Source: CAYZMS01 sp964479625 (lineage in GTDB: Bacteria > Bacteroidota > Bacteroidia > Chitinophagales > Saprospiraceae). From it: 64,000 bases of DNA. A program made the translations under genes and the position numbers. The notes under the pieces were generated by a model, which made no database searches, had not been told where the DNA came from, and was given only the letters and a program-made list of their open reading frames with translations. The stretch's first letter is position 1. Every line of letters begins with the position of its first letter. Positions 52,915 to 61,024 of the stretch are shown one piece after another. The stretch covers positions 14,240 through 78,239 of the forward strand of contig CAYZMS010000021.1 in NCBI GenBank assembly GCA_964479625.1, read 5' to 3'.

Positions 52915-53564
52915 GGGCATCGGTTTTGCCGTAGCTAAGGGCCTCTTACAAAAGGGTATCCAGGTGGTGGTAACCAGCCGGTCGGAAGAAAGCGGAATTG
53001 AAGCGGTGGAAAAGCTATCTGAGTTCGGCCAGGCTTTTTTTTATAGGCTCAACGTTAGGGAACCGGAAACTATAGCTGCTGCCTATGCATTTGTCGAAAA
53101 GGAGTTCGGTAAGCTCAATATCCTCATCAACAATGCCGGTATCAATTACGACACCTGGCAGCAGGTCGAAAATGCTGATCTGGAAGAGGTCCGCTCTACT
53201 TTTGAGACCAACACTTTCGCGCCCTGGAAAATGATCCAGTTCTTCTTGCCCTTGTTGCGGCAAAGCGCTTCCCCCAGGATAGTTAATGTAAGTAGCGGGG
53301 GAGGGACAAACAGGGGCCCGGCCTGGCTACAGCTTGTCTAAACTGGCGCTCAATGGGCTTACCCTTCAGTTTGCCAATGCGCTCAAAGGGTAGAGCATAC
53401 TGGTGAATGCTGTTTGTCCGGGTTGGGTGCGCACCGATATGGGGGGTAGTAATGCCAATAAAAGCTCTGAAGAGGGAGCCGATACCATAATCTGGGCGGC
53501 ACTTTTCGATAAAAATGGACCCACCGGCAAGTTCTTCAGAAATAGAAAGGAGATAGCGTTTTAA
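52904..53564 (+). pseudogene. Short-chain dehydrogenase/reductase, 5'-deleted and disrupted
   Basis: It begins mid-motif at NANRGIGFAVAKGL; the usual TGANRGIG and preceding strand are lost. It carries NILINNAGINYD and IVNVSSGGG. A frameshift near 53320 moves the active-site region (GYSLSKLALNGLTLQFANAL, with Tyr and Lys) into another frame. A TAG at 53391-53393 interrupts it before ILVNAVCPGWVRTDMGG. The end (FRNRKEIAF) at 53564 is intact. It was once an NAD(P)H oxidoreductase and is now non-functional. Confidence 0.85.
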
Positions 53565-53679
53565 GGCTGGCCCATCCCTTCGAAGAATAAATTAGAACCA
53601 GGCTTATGAACTTAGAAGCGATAAACCTTACCTTATAATAGCCTTTCCTTCAACCCTTACTCTATCCTTGGTAAACGCT

Positions 53680-54636
53680 CTAGTATACCGCTTCCGCAAT
53701 AGCTTTTGTGGTTTCCCAATCGCCCATGGTGTAGTAGTGTAAGCAGGGGGCACCAGCTGCTTTTAATTCTTTGGATTGGTGGATACACCATTCAATACCG
53801 ACCTGTTTGCGTTCTTCTGCATTTTTAGCACGTTCCATTGCACAGACAAGATCGTGGGGCATATCAATGAAAAAATGGCGCGGGATCGAACTGAGTTGGT
53901 ATTTTTTGGTCAATGGTTTCAAGCCTGGAACGATCGGGACGTCAATTCCTATGCTGCGGCATTTTTCGACATATTCAAAATAGGCCTGGTTATTAAAAAA
54001 CATTTGGGTAACGATGTAATCCGCTCCTGCTTCCACCTTCATTTTAGTGTATTTCAGGTCGTGTTCGACGTTGGGCGCTTCAAAATGTTTCTCGGGATAG
54101 CCGGCAATACCGATGCAGAAATCCGTTCGTTCCCCATTCTCAATATTTGAATCGAGGTAGCGGCCCTCATTCATGTCCTGGATCTGTTTGACCAGGTCCA
54201 GGGCATACTCGTGTCCATCCTCCTCTGGCACGAATTTGGTCTCAAACTTCCGGGCATCGCCACGTAGAGCGAGCACATTTTTCACATTGAGAAAGTTGAG
54301 GTCGATGAGGGCGTTTTCGGTGTCCTCCTTGGTAAACCCTCCACAGATCAGGTGCGGAACGGCGTCTACTCCATACCGGTGTATAATGGCTGCACAAATA
54401 CCGACAGTGCCCGGCCGCTTCCGAATAGCCGTTTTCTCATAATAGCCGCTGGAGCGCCTTTTGTAAATAAACTCCTCCCGGTGGTAGGTTACATCAATGA
54501 ACGGAGGCTTAAATTCCATCAGGGGATCCAGGGTTTCGAAAATATCTTTCATACTTCCTCCCTTAAGTGGTGGAAGGAGTTCGAATGAAATAAGTGTTTT
54601 TCCTTTTGCCTTATCGAAATAGTCGGTGACTTTCAC
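53680..54636 (-). CDS. metF: Methylenetetrahydrofolate reductase
   Basis: It reduces 5,10-methylenetetrahydrofolate to 5-methyltetrahydrofolate, using FAD and NAD(P)H, for methionine synthesis. The 318-residue product from a GTG at 54636 has FELLPPLKGG near the start, FIDVTYHREEFIYKRR, HLICGGFTKEDTENAL, NVLALRGDAR and YIVTQMFFNNQAYFEYVEKC, all MetF signatures. The longer frame up to 54681 has no family similarity, so the GTG start (VKVTDYFDKAKG) was preferred. It is divergent from the MerR-type gene, with about 170 bases between. Confidence 0.94.
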   Translation of the reverse strand: MKVTDYFDKAKGKTLISFELLPPLKGGSMKDIFETLDPLMEFKPPFIDVTYHREEFIYKRRSSGYYEKTAIRKRPGTVGICAAIIHRYGVDAVPHLICGGFTKEDTENALIDLNFLNVKNVLALRGDARKFETKFVPEEDGHEYALDLVKQIQDMNEGRYLDSNIENGERTDFCIGIAGYPEKHFEAPNVEHDLKYTKMKVEAGADYIVTQMFFNNQAYFEYVEKCRSIGIDVPIVPGLKPLTKKYQLSSIPRHFFIDMPHDLVCAMERAKNAEERKQVGIEWCIHQSKELKAAGAPCLHYYTMGDWETTKAIAEAVY

Positions 54637-54805
54637 AGTTATAACTTTTAATGAAATAGTAATCCAAAGGACTGGACGCATTGCAAGCGCAGGCTTATGG
54701 CTTATTTCTCACCCTCTACCTGTTGGATAAAGTCTTACAAAATTGCAGTATGCAAGCCGAAAGTGCAAAATAAAGCTGTAAATTGGTGTAAAGTCTGTGC
54801 AAGAA

Positions 54806-55132
54806 ATGAAAGACGCCCCGCTCAAACGTTATTACTCCATTGGTGAAGTTGCGGAGCTTTTTGACGTATCCAAATCGCTCATTCGCTTTTGGGAATCGGA
54901 ATTTGACCACCTTAAGCCGCACAAGAACAGCAAAGGAGAACGTCGATTTACTGTTGATAATATAGAACAACTCCGGCTCATACATAGCCTGGTCAAAGAG
55001 CGTGGCTTTACGCTTAATGGGGCAAAACAAGAAATTGAACGGCAAAAAACCTACCAAAAAGAAAAAGAGGCGATGATCAAACGCCTTAAGTCCATTCGGG
55101 ACGGGCTCAAAAAACTGAAAAAGGAATTGTAA
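54806..55132 (+). CDS. MerR-family transcriptional regulator
   Basis: The product has 108 residues from the ATG at 54806. A MerR winged helix-turn-helix (RYYSIGEVAELFDVSKSLIR and FWESEFDHLKPHKNSKGERR) is followed by VDNIEQLRLIHSLVKERGF and a Lys/Glu-rich coiled-coil end for dimerisation. There is no effector domain and no cysteine for metal binding, as is typical of the short MerR proteins common in Bacteroidota. The target is unknown. It is divergent from metF and 150 bases before the broken DM13 lipoprotein gene. Confidence 0.88.
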   Translation: MKDAPLKRYYSIGEVAELFDVSKSLIRFWESEFDHLKPHKNSKGERRFTVDNIEQLRLIHSLVKERGFTLNGAKQEIERQKTYQKEKEAMIKRLKSIRDGLKKLKKEL

Positions 55133-55281
55133 TTCTGCCTACCACCTTCCTGCGGACAGTTTCGAAAGTAAAAAAACTGGAATTTTGTTGATAAGTGGAT
55201 GAGCACACTTCACGGAAGGTTAAAGACATTCCAGGAAATACTTTTAAACCTGCTGGCCACACACCTTTAAAAAAAATTACA

Positions 55282-55955
55282 ATGAAAAATCTGGTGTTAT
55301 TGCTGCTTAGTACATTAATTCTAAGCGGTTGTATAGGGGATGATATTATTTTGATACCATTCCGGAAGAGGTAAGAATAATCAATCCTGTCGATAGTATT
55401 CAAATAGGCACCATTTACCGTTTTGAGGCTTGTTACTTCAACTGTGTTGGCGAAAAAGAATCAACCACCACCGAATGGTCCAGTCTTCAACCAGGCATTG
55501 TAAGCATCAATGATCAGGGGGACGCACAGGCCCTTTCTCTGGGTTCGGCCACTATCATTGCTTCCGCCTTTCCCGAAGGTGGAACAGCAGTACACGACAC
55601 TCTTCAGGTACACACCACAATGGGAGCAACCAGCTCGAACACTATCCGTAGCGGGGTGATCCAAACCACCAGTTCCTATGTGATGGAAGGAGATTTTGAA
55701 ATTCGGATTGAGGCAGGGCAACTGCTGATCGATATTGCTGATAATTACTGGGCCTCTTTTGCTCTTCCGGGCCTATATGTTTACCTCACAAATAACCCTA
55801 ACACAACGGCCAACGCCCTGGAGATCGGTGCCGTGGAAGTGTTCAACGGTGTCCACCAATACCTGGTCAATGATGTGGGGCTGAATGATTACAATTACCT
55901 GTTGTACTTCTGTAAACCATTCAATGTAAAAGTCGGTGATGGTGAAATCCAGTAA
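55282..55955 (+). pseudogene. DM13-domain lipoprotein gene with a frameshift
   Basis: The ATG at 55282 starts a lipoprotein signal (VLLLLSTLILSGCIGDD). One T appears to be missing in the run near 55348, after which the frame ends early. The other frame continues DTIPEEVRIINPVDSIQ, a bacterial Ig-like region (TTTEWSSLQPGIVSINDQG), and a DM13 domain with MEGDFEIRIEAGQLLIDI, LPGLYVYLTNNPN and the characteristic C-terminal LLYFCKPFNVKVGDGEIQ. DM13 proteins are proposed to take part in electron transfer at the cell surface. The outer-membrane barrel gene follows closely. Either a real mutation or a sequencing slip explains the lesion. Confidence 0.75.
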
Positions 55956-56047
55956 GTACGGATTATGCCCGTGGCATTTAAGAGGCTGTCCTAAAAACCA
56001 ACTTCTTCTTTTAAAACCAAAGCCTTAGGCAAAAGTAAAGTCAAACC

Positions 56048-56911
56048 ATGAAAAAAATACTAATCCTTGCCAGCATACTGTTCCTTAGTTTTAGTCCAGT
56101 CCTGCTTGCCGGTGGCGGTTGGCCGCAGCCCAAAGGGCATGTTTATTTTAAATTGTATCAATGGTGGGTGATCTCCGACCAACACTTCACCGATAATGGC
56201 GAGCTGGACCCCAACCTAACCATTGGGATATTCAATACCACCTTCTACGGAGAATATGGCTTTACAGACCGCCTGACGGGTATTGTCAATTTCCCTTTTT
56301 TCAGCCGGGCTTACTGTAACAACCAGATTTCTTTCACCAAAGGAGAGACGCTAATCGAGGGTCAAGCTTACAACAATATTGGTGATTCGGAGATTAGTTT
56401 GAAATACGGATTGATCACCGATCGGGCTATTGTGTTGAGTGCACAGGTAACCTTGGGCTTTCCCTTAGGAGGAGATGCAAATGACGAGCTGGGAATTCTG
56501 CAAACAGGGGATGGAGAGTTTAATCAAATGCTGCTCTTGCATGGGAGTCCTGGTTTTAAGGTTGGAGAAACGTCCGGCTTCGCCACCCTTACGGCTGGTT
56601 ATAACAACCGGACGCAAGGCTTTTCTGATGAGTTTCGATACGGAGCCGAGCTAGGGTTCAACCTGGGTAACTTTACGCCTATTGTTCGTTTTCGGGGTAT
56701 TGAATCTACTTTTAATGGGGATGGGGATATCAATAATAACGAAGGTGCTACCTTTTTTGCGAATAATGTCGAATACCTCATTTTCGAACCGGAATTGAAT
56801 TATAACCTAAATGAAAATTTCGGACTATCTGTCGGAGTGGGAACAGCTCTGTATGGGCGATTGATCTTTGCCAATCCGAGTTTTAATGCAGGCGTATTTT
56901 ATAGTTTTTAA
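56048..56911 (+). CDS. Outer-membrane beta-barrel transporter-like protein
   Basis: The product has 287 residues with a signal peptide (LILASILFLSFSPVLLAGGG). The mature part opens with GWPQPKGHVYFKLYQWWVIS and then gives repeated amphipathic strands and Asp/Asn-rich turns (FNGDGDINNNEG), ending SFNAGVFYSF with the terminal Phe of a barrel signal. This resembles the phenol-MetA-degradation/FadL-like barrel families of small-molecule channels. The substrate is unknown. It follows the DM13 lipoprotein gene by 92 bases and may form one export unit with it. Confidence 0.7.
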   Translation: MKKILILASILFLSFSPVLLAGGGWPQPKGHVYFKLYQWWVISDQHFTDNGELDPNLTIGIFNTTFYGEYGFTDRLTGIVNFPFFSRAYCNNQISFTKGETLIEGQAYNNIGDSEISLKYGLITDRAIVLSAQVTLGFPLGGDANDELGILQTGDGEFNQMLLLHGSPGFKVGETSGFATLTAGYNNRTQGFSDEFRYGAELGFNLGNFTPIVRFRGIESTFNGDGDINNNEGATFFANNVEYLIFEPELNYNLNENFGLSVGVGTALYGRLIFANPSFNAGVFYSF

Positions 56912-56983
56912 GCTTATTAGGTGTATGGTTTAGGGTATAGTAATTGCACCTAAACCTATACGTCTTGAGCCATCTCTGCTAAA

Positions 56984-57778
56984 TCACCAGCTGGGTGTTC
57001 TGCCCCCGTCTACAGTAAGATTAGTGCCGGTAATGTATGCGGCTGCGGGCGAGGCGAGGAATGCCACTGCATTGCCGATCTCCTCCGGCTGGCCGAAGCG
57101 ACCTGCAGGAATGCTGTCCAGCCATTCCTGACGGACATTTTCCTCCGGCTTACCCTGGCGTTTAGCCTGGGCTTCCAGTAAACTCCGTAGCCGTTCCGTA
57201 TCGGTTGCACCTGGAAGTACGTTATTCACCGTTATGCCAAACCGGGCCAATTCGCCTGCCATGCTTTTGGCCCAGTTGGCCATAGCAGCCCGAATCGTAT
57301 TGGAAACCCCAAGGCCGGGCAAAGGCGCTTTAACGGAGGTCGAAATAATATTAATGACCCGGCCATAGTTGGCTTTTTGCATGTTGGGGACCAGCAATTG
57401 GGTCAAGGTGTGGCTGATTAAAATATGCTTTTGAAAAGCTTGTACGAATACTTCGTTTTCGGCTTCCATGATGGGGCCAGAGGAAGGTCCTCCTGTGTTG
57501 TTTACCAAGATGTGGTATGTCCGCTCACTGAGCAGCATTTGCACCTGATTTCGCACCCTTTCCAGTTGACTGAAATCCGCAACCAAAAAATCATGGTCCT
57601 GTGCAGGATATTTTCGTTCCTGGTGCAACTCCTTACCGAGGGGGCTGAGCAGCTCTGCAGAGCGGGCAACGAGGGTGACTTGAGCGCCCAGTTCGGCTAA
57701 CGCTTTTGCTGAAGCTTTGCCCAGGCCTTTACTGGCGCCACATACCAAGGCGCGTTTTCCGGATAGGTCGAGGTCCAT
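56984..57778 (-). CDS. Short-chain dehydrogenase/reductase (FabG-like)
   Basis: The product has 264 residues from the ATG at 57778; the frame stays open upstream but the family starts here (MDLDLSGKRALVCGASKG). Cofactor motif GASKGLGK, NNTGGPSSGP and the C-terminal PEEIGNAVAFLASPAAAYIT and DGGRTPSW are typical. At the catalytic Tyr-x-x-x-Lys position I see NTIRAAMANWAKSMA, where Tyr and Lys are not obvious, so this may be a divergent or inactive reductase. This needs an alignment to settle. It is convergent with the barrel gene. Confidence 0.85.
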   Translation of the reverse strand: MDLDLSGKRALVCGASKGLGKASAKALAELGAQVTLVARSAELLSPLGKELHQERKYPAQDHDFLVADFSQLERVRNQVQMLLSERTYHILVNNTGGPSSGPIMEAENEVFVQAFQKHILISHTLTQLLVPNMQKANYGRVINIISTSVKAPLPGLGVSNTIRAAMANWAKSMAGELARFGITVNNVLPGATDTERLRSLLEAQAKRQGKPEENVRQEWLDSIPAGRFGQPEEIGNAVAFLASPAAAYITGTNLTVDGGRTPSW

Positions 57779-57952
57779 GTATGTTGTTTTTAGGAAAATA
57801 AATAATTGGAAGGATATTTGCATATTTGAGCCTGCTCCAACTCCTATTAAGCGTATTGAAAAACAAAATTTTTTGGGATTGATACCAGGCTCCTAATTGC
57901 TATTTAAAAAAGGAGGGGGTCGAAATTTTTAAAACTGGATAATTTTTCGTAC

Positions 57953-57983
57953 TAGGTGCCTTGCACCTATAGATGCCAGGCAC
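57953..57983. repeat. Palindromic intergenic repeat before lpxH
   Basis: TAGGTGC and GCACCTA pair around CTT. The outer GTGCCT and AGGCAC also pair across the unit, so two alternative hairpins are possible. GCCTTGCACCTA is shared with the hairpin after the M14 peptidase gene at 43243-43277. The repeat lies 14 bases before the lpxH start. Confidence 0.5.
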
Positions 57984-57996
57984 TTAGAAATTTTTA

Positions 57997-58761
57997 ATGA
58001 AAATATACTTCGCTTCCGATTTCCATCTCGGGGTAGATGCTAACCTTAGCAGCCGGCAAAGAGAACGCCAGATCATTCGCTGGTTGGACACCATACGGGA
58101 AGACGCTACAGAACTTTTCCTTGTTGGCGACCTTTTTGACTTTTGGTACGAATACCGGACGGTGGTTCCCCGCGGATTTACCCGCCTGCTGGGTAAGCTG
58201 GCTGAATTGAGCGATAGAGGCTTGCCAATCAGTATCTTTACCGGAAATCATGATATGTGGATGTTTGGCTACTTCGAGGAAGAGTTTGATATCCCAGTTT
58301 TTAAAGCACCCGTTGAAAGGGAATGGAACGGAAAACGCTTTCTTATCGGTCATGGAGATGGACTGGGGCCTGGTGATCACGGATACAAATTCATCAAGAA
58401 GATTTTTTCCAACTCTGTGGCTCAGGGACTATTCGGAAGTTTACATCCCAACTGGGGTATTGGGATTGCTCGTTTCTGGTCTGGTAAAAGCCGGTCGGTA
58501 AATTCAGAACCAGGTCGCTTTCTGGGGCCGGAGCAGGAGTGGCTGATCCAATACGCCAATAGCATGCTTAAAACCCGCAATTTTGATTATTTTATCTTCG
58601 GCCACCGACATTTACCCATCGACTTCACGCTTAATAACGATCGAAGCCGTTATATTAATCTGGGTGAATGGTTAACTTTTAACTCCTATGCGGTATTCGA
58701 CGGTCAAGATGTACAGTTGCGGTTTTTTGAAAATCCGGAGGGTAGAATATTTCCAGAATAG
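57997..58761 (+). CDS. lpxH: UDP-2,3-diacylglucosamine diphosphatase
   Basis: This lipid A biosynthesis enzyme cleaves UDP-2,3-diacylglucosamine to lipid X and UMP. The 254-residue calcineurin-like phosphoesterase has metal ligands Asp8 and His10 (FASDFHLG), LVGDLFDFW, GNHDMW, FLIGHGDGLGPGDHGYKF and the final GHRHLP. The motif set and length fit LpxH, though other calcineurin-like hydrolases share parts of it. The enzyme is a peripheral inner-membrane protein. It starts 14 bases after the palindromic repeat above. Confidence 0.88.
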   Translation: MKIYFASDFHLGVDANLSSRQRERQIIRWLDTIREDATELFLVGDLFDFWYEYRTVVPRGFTRLLGKLAELSDRGLPISIFTGNHDMWMFGYFEEEFDIPVFKAPVEREWNGKRFLIGHGDGLGPGDHGYKFIKKIFSNSVAQGLFGSLHPNWGIGIARFWSGKSRSVNSEPGRFLGPEQEWLIQYANSMLKTRNFDYFIFGHRHLPIDFTLNNDRSRYINLGEWLTFNSYAVFDGQDVQLRFFENPEGRIFPE

Positions 58762-58873
58762 CAAGTGCGGATTTTTGTGCCCTGGCAATTGGAACCTTAA
58801 AAACTTTATACAAAGTGCAGGGTGCAAAAATACATGTTCCGGCCTTCTTTACCACCACACCACAATCGTCCTC

Positions 58874-59704
58874 TTGAGTTTGGGAGGCCTGTTCAACCTG
58901 TATACCGGTGACCCGCCTCGACCCTTAATCAAAGAAAGATATGTTTTCCAAGATTCGCTGGATCAGGACAGTTTGAAGTTGTTATGGACCCCAATGGTGC
59001 CGGCGCGCTCCATAGCCGTGGATCGATTAAAGCAGTTGTATTTATTGGGAGAAGATAATCAGTTGCGGAAATACGATCCGGACGGTCGGTTGTTGTTTAC
59101 TTTTGAAGACCGAAGCTTAGGGGAGCCGAAACTGGTGGATTGTGGCAATCCATTCTTCACTCTGGTGGTTTACCCGGATTTTCCAGCGGTGGTCCTGCTG
59201 GATAGAACGCTATCCGCCCAACAAACGGTCCGACTTACGGATTGGGGATTATCTTTTGGCGCTCTGGTAGCTCTTTCCCCGGATAACCAGTTATGGACTT
59301 ACGACCCCCTATTATTCCGCTTGCGTAAATATAACCTGGATGGAAAATTATTGCTGGAAAGTCCAGACCTTAATCAACTCCTGGGAGGCCCACCAACGGC
59401 CTTGCAATTGGTAGCAGAAGGCACCCTTGTTGGCTTGCTCGATGCCCGGCGCGGCCTTCTGGTGTTCGATGGTTTTGGGCAATTAGCAGATACTTATCCG
59501 GAACCTCAGCCTATGGAATCTATTACCCTTTTCGAAAGCCAATTCTTTGCCCGTTCCAATGGCCGGTGGTATCAATTGCAAAAATTGGGGGCCAAACCAC
59601 TGGACTTGCCCCCTTCGGATCAAGTCCTTTTGGATCCGAAACGTATTTATCTGCTAAGGGCAGACCAGGTTGAGGTATACGAACGGCCTGAAAAAGGACA
59701 ATAA
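58874..59704 (+). CDS. Propeller-like exported protein, start unclear
   Basis: At least 276 residues are coding. The frame is open back to 58688, but that would overlap lpxH by 74 bases and gives no sensible start. No ATG lies in this frame near the sequence IVLLSLGGLFNLYTGDPP, which looks like a signal-peptide core. Candidate starts are TTG at 58874 or 58880, or the gene may have a 5' lesion. Repeated motifs (LYLLGEDNQLRKYDPDGRLL, LWTYDPLLFRLRKYNLDGKL) suggest a beta-propeller of five to seven blades. The protein family is not recognised. It ends 49 bases before the RidA-family gene. Confidence 0.6.
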   Translation: MSLGGLFNLYTGDPPRPLIKERYVFQDSLDQDSLKLLWTPMVPARSIAVDRLKQLYLLGEDNQLRKYDPDGRLLFTFEDRSLGEPKLVDCGNPFFTLVVYPDFPAVVLLDRTLSAQQTVRLTDWGLSFGALVALSPDNQLWTYDPLLFRLRKYNLDGKLLLESPDLNQLLGGPPTALQLVAEGTLVGLLDARRGLLVFDGFGQLADTYPEPQPMESITLFESQFFARSNGRWYQLQKLGAKPLDLPPSDQVLLDPKRIYLLRADQVEVYERPEKGQ

Positions 59705-59753
59705 AGCTTGTTATCGCAATAAATGCATTCTTTTTTAGAATAAACCATTAGCT

Positions 59754-60287
59754 ATGCCAAGGAATTACTTCTTATTGATCGTTACCGCCTTTTTGTTCAA
59801 TTCCCTGATTTTGGGCGCTCAAAGTGTAGATCCCGAAGCAAAATTGAAAGAACTGGGCCTCGAATTACCAGATGTTGCAACTCCTGCTGGAAACTATGTC
59901 AACGCCGTTCGAGCTGGCAACCTCCTTTTTCTGGCTGGTAAAGGCCCAAAAAAGGTTGATGGCACTTATATCACCGGTAAGGTAGGAGAAGATTTGACTA
60001 TAGAGGAGGGCTATGCTGCTGCCCGTCTTACCGCACTGGGACAACTGGCTGTGCTCAAGGCTGAACTTGGAGATCTGCGAAAGGTGAAGCGGATCGTCAA
60101 GGTCTTGGGCATGGTAAATACCGGGCCTGATTTTACCAATCAGCCTGAAGTGATCAACGGTTTTTCTGACCTCATGATAGAGGTGTTCGGAGAAAAAGGT
60201 AAACATGCTAGGGCTGCCGTGGGTATGGCTTCTTTGCCGCGGGGGATCGCCGTGGAGATCGAGATGATCGTGGAGGTGGAAAATTAA
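59754..60287 (+). CDS. Exported RidA/YjgF-family protein
   Basis: The product has 177 residues. A signal peptide (FLLIVTAFLFNSLILGAQ) precedes a complete RidA-like domain: ATPAGNYVNAVRAGNLLFLAGKGPK, then LTALGQLAVLKAELGDLRKVKRIVKVLG and HARAAVGMASLPRGIAVEIE. RidA proteins deaminate reactive enamines and imines, normally in the cytosol. Export is unusual, as the reaction would then happen in the periplasm. The conserved Arg of the active site may correspond to that in HARAAVG. Function in the periplasm is unproven. Confidence 0.8.
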   Translation: MPRNYFLLIVTAFLFNSLILGAQSVDPEAKLKELGLELPDVATPAGNYVNAVRAGNLLFLAGKGPKKVDGTYITGKVGEDLTIEEGYAAARLTALGQLAVLKAELGDLRKVKRIVKVLGMVNTGPDFTNQPEVINGFSDLMIEVFGEKGKHARAAVGMASLPRGIAVEIEMIVEVEN

Positions 60288-60516
60288 TGGCCGGCTATCC
60301 ATGGAGTTGAACTGCCTCCGGTTGAATTTTTCAACTGAAATCCAAGTTGGGATCTAAACCGAATTTTTTCCTGCCGTTAAGTTTGTATTAATATCCCAAC
60401 TAATTGGGAAAATATGCTGTTTATGGTTTAGATTGCAAATAAGACATGGTATTTTATGCCTGCTTGATGCTGATTTCGCCGACCGCAAACGTGCGGGCGG
60501 CTCAAACAACCGTTCT

Positions 60517-60813
60517 ATGAAAAGACAGTACATGGTAGAATTTGAACTGCCAGAGGTCATCACTCAGGAGTTCATGGAGCTGATCCCTGCTCAACGGGAG
60601 GTCGTTGAGCGCCTAATGCTAGAAGGGAAAATGCACTCCTATGCATTAGCGTCCGATCAAACAATGGCCTGGGCCATAATCGAAGCCGATTCGGAATTTA
60701 CCGCCATGGAAATTCTTACCGAATTGCCGCTTTGTGAATTTCTTATTCCCTTCGTTTCGGAATTGGATTTTCACCAATCTGCTCATTTTTCTCATCAATT
60801 TTCTTTGAATTGA
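60517..60813 (+). CDS. Muconolactone-isomerase-like small protein
   Basis: The product has 98 residues from the ATG at 60517 (MKRQYMVEFELPEVITQEF); the longer frame from 60433 has no plausible N-terminus. It shows a ferredoxin-like alpha-beta pattern (strand, helix LIPAQREVVERLMLEGKM, strand SYALASDQTMAWAIIEADS, helix MEILTELPL). This is the dimeric fold of muconolactone isomerases and related YCII-like proteins. No catalytic residues can be assigned with confidence. It stands alone between the RidA gene and a strong terminator. Confidence 0.6.
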   Translation: MKRQYMVEFELPEVITQEFMELIPAQREVVERLMLEGKMHSYALASDQTMAWAIIEADSEFTAMEILTELPLCEFLIPFVSELDFHQSAHFSHQFSLN

Positions 60814-60849
60814 TGCTACGAAATTACATAACCGATAAATGACAAACTC

Positions 60850-60890
60850 AAGCGCCGCCCGCTTTAACAGAGCGGGCGGCGCTTTTGCTT
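60850..60890 (+). terminator. Strong intrinsic terminator
   Basis: AGCGCCGCCCGCT and AGCGGGCGGCGCT form a perfect GC-rich 13-bp stem with a seven-base loop (TTAACAG), followed by TTTGCTTTTG. It is the clearest terminator in the window and separates the isomerase-like gene from the 5'-nucleotidase gene. Confidence 0.92.
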
Positions 60891-61024
60891 TTGTCCCTCC
60901 CCGTTGGTCCCGGCAGGAAAGTTGAACAAACTTTCGACTGCTCAGAATCCCTTTGCTAATTTTGACACTGAAATTAATCGACCTCATTTAATCTTGCCAA
61001 TCGTTTTCATAACACCTGACTAAA

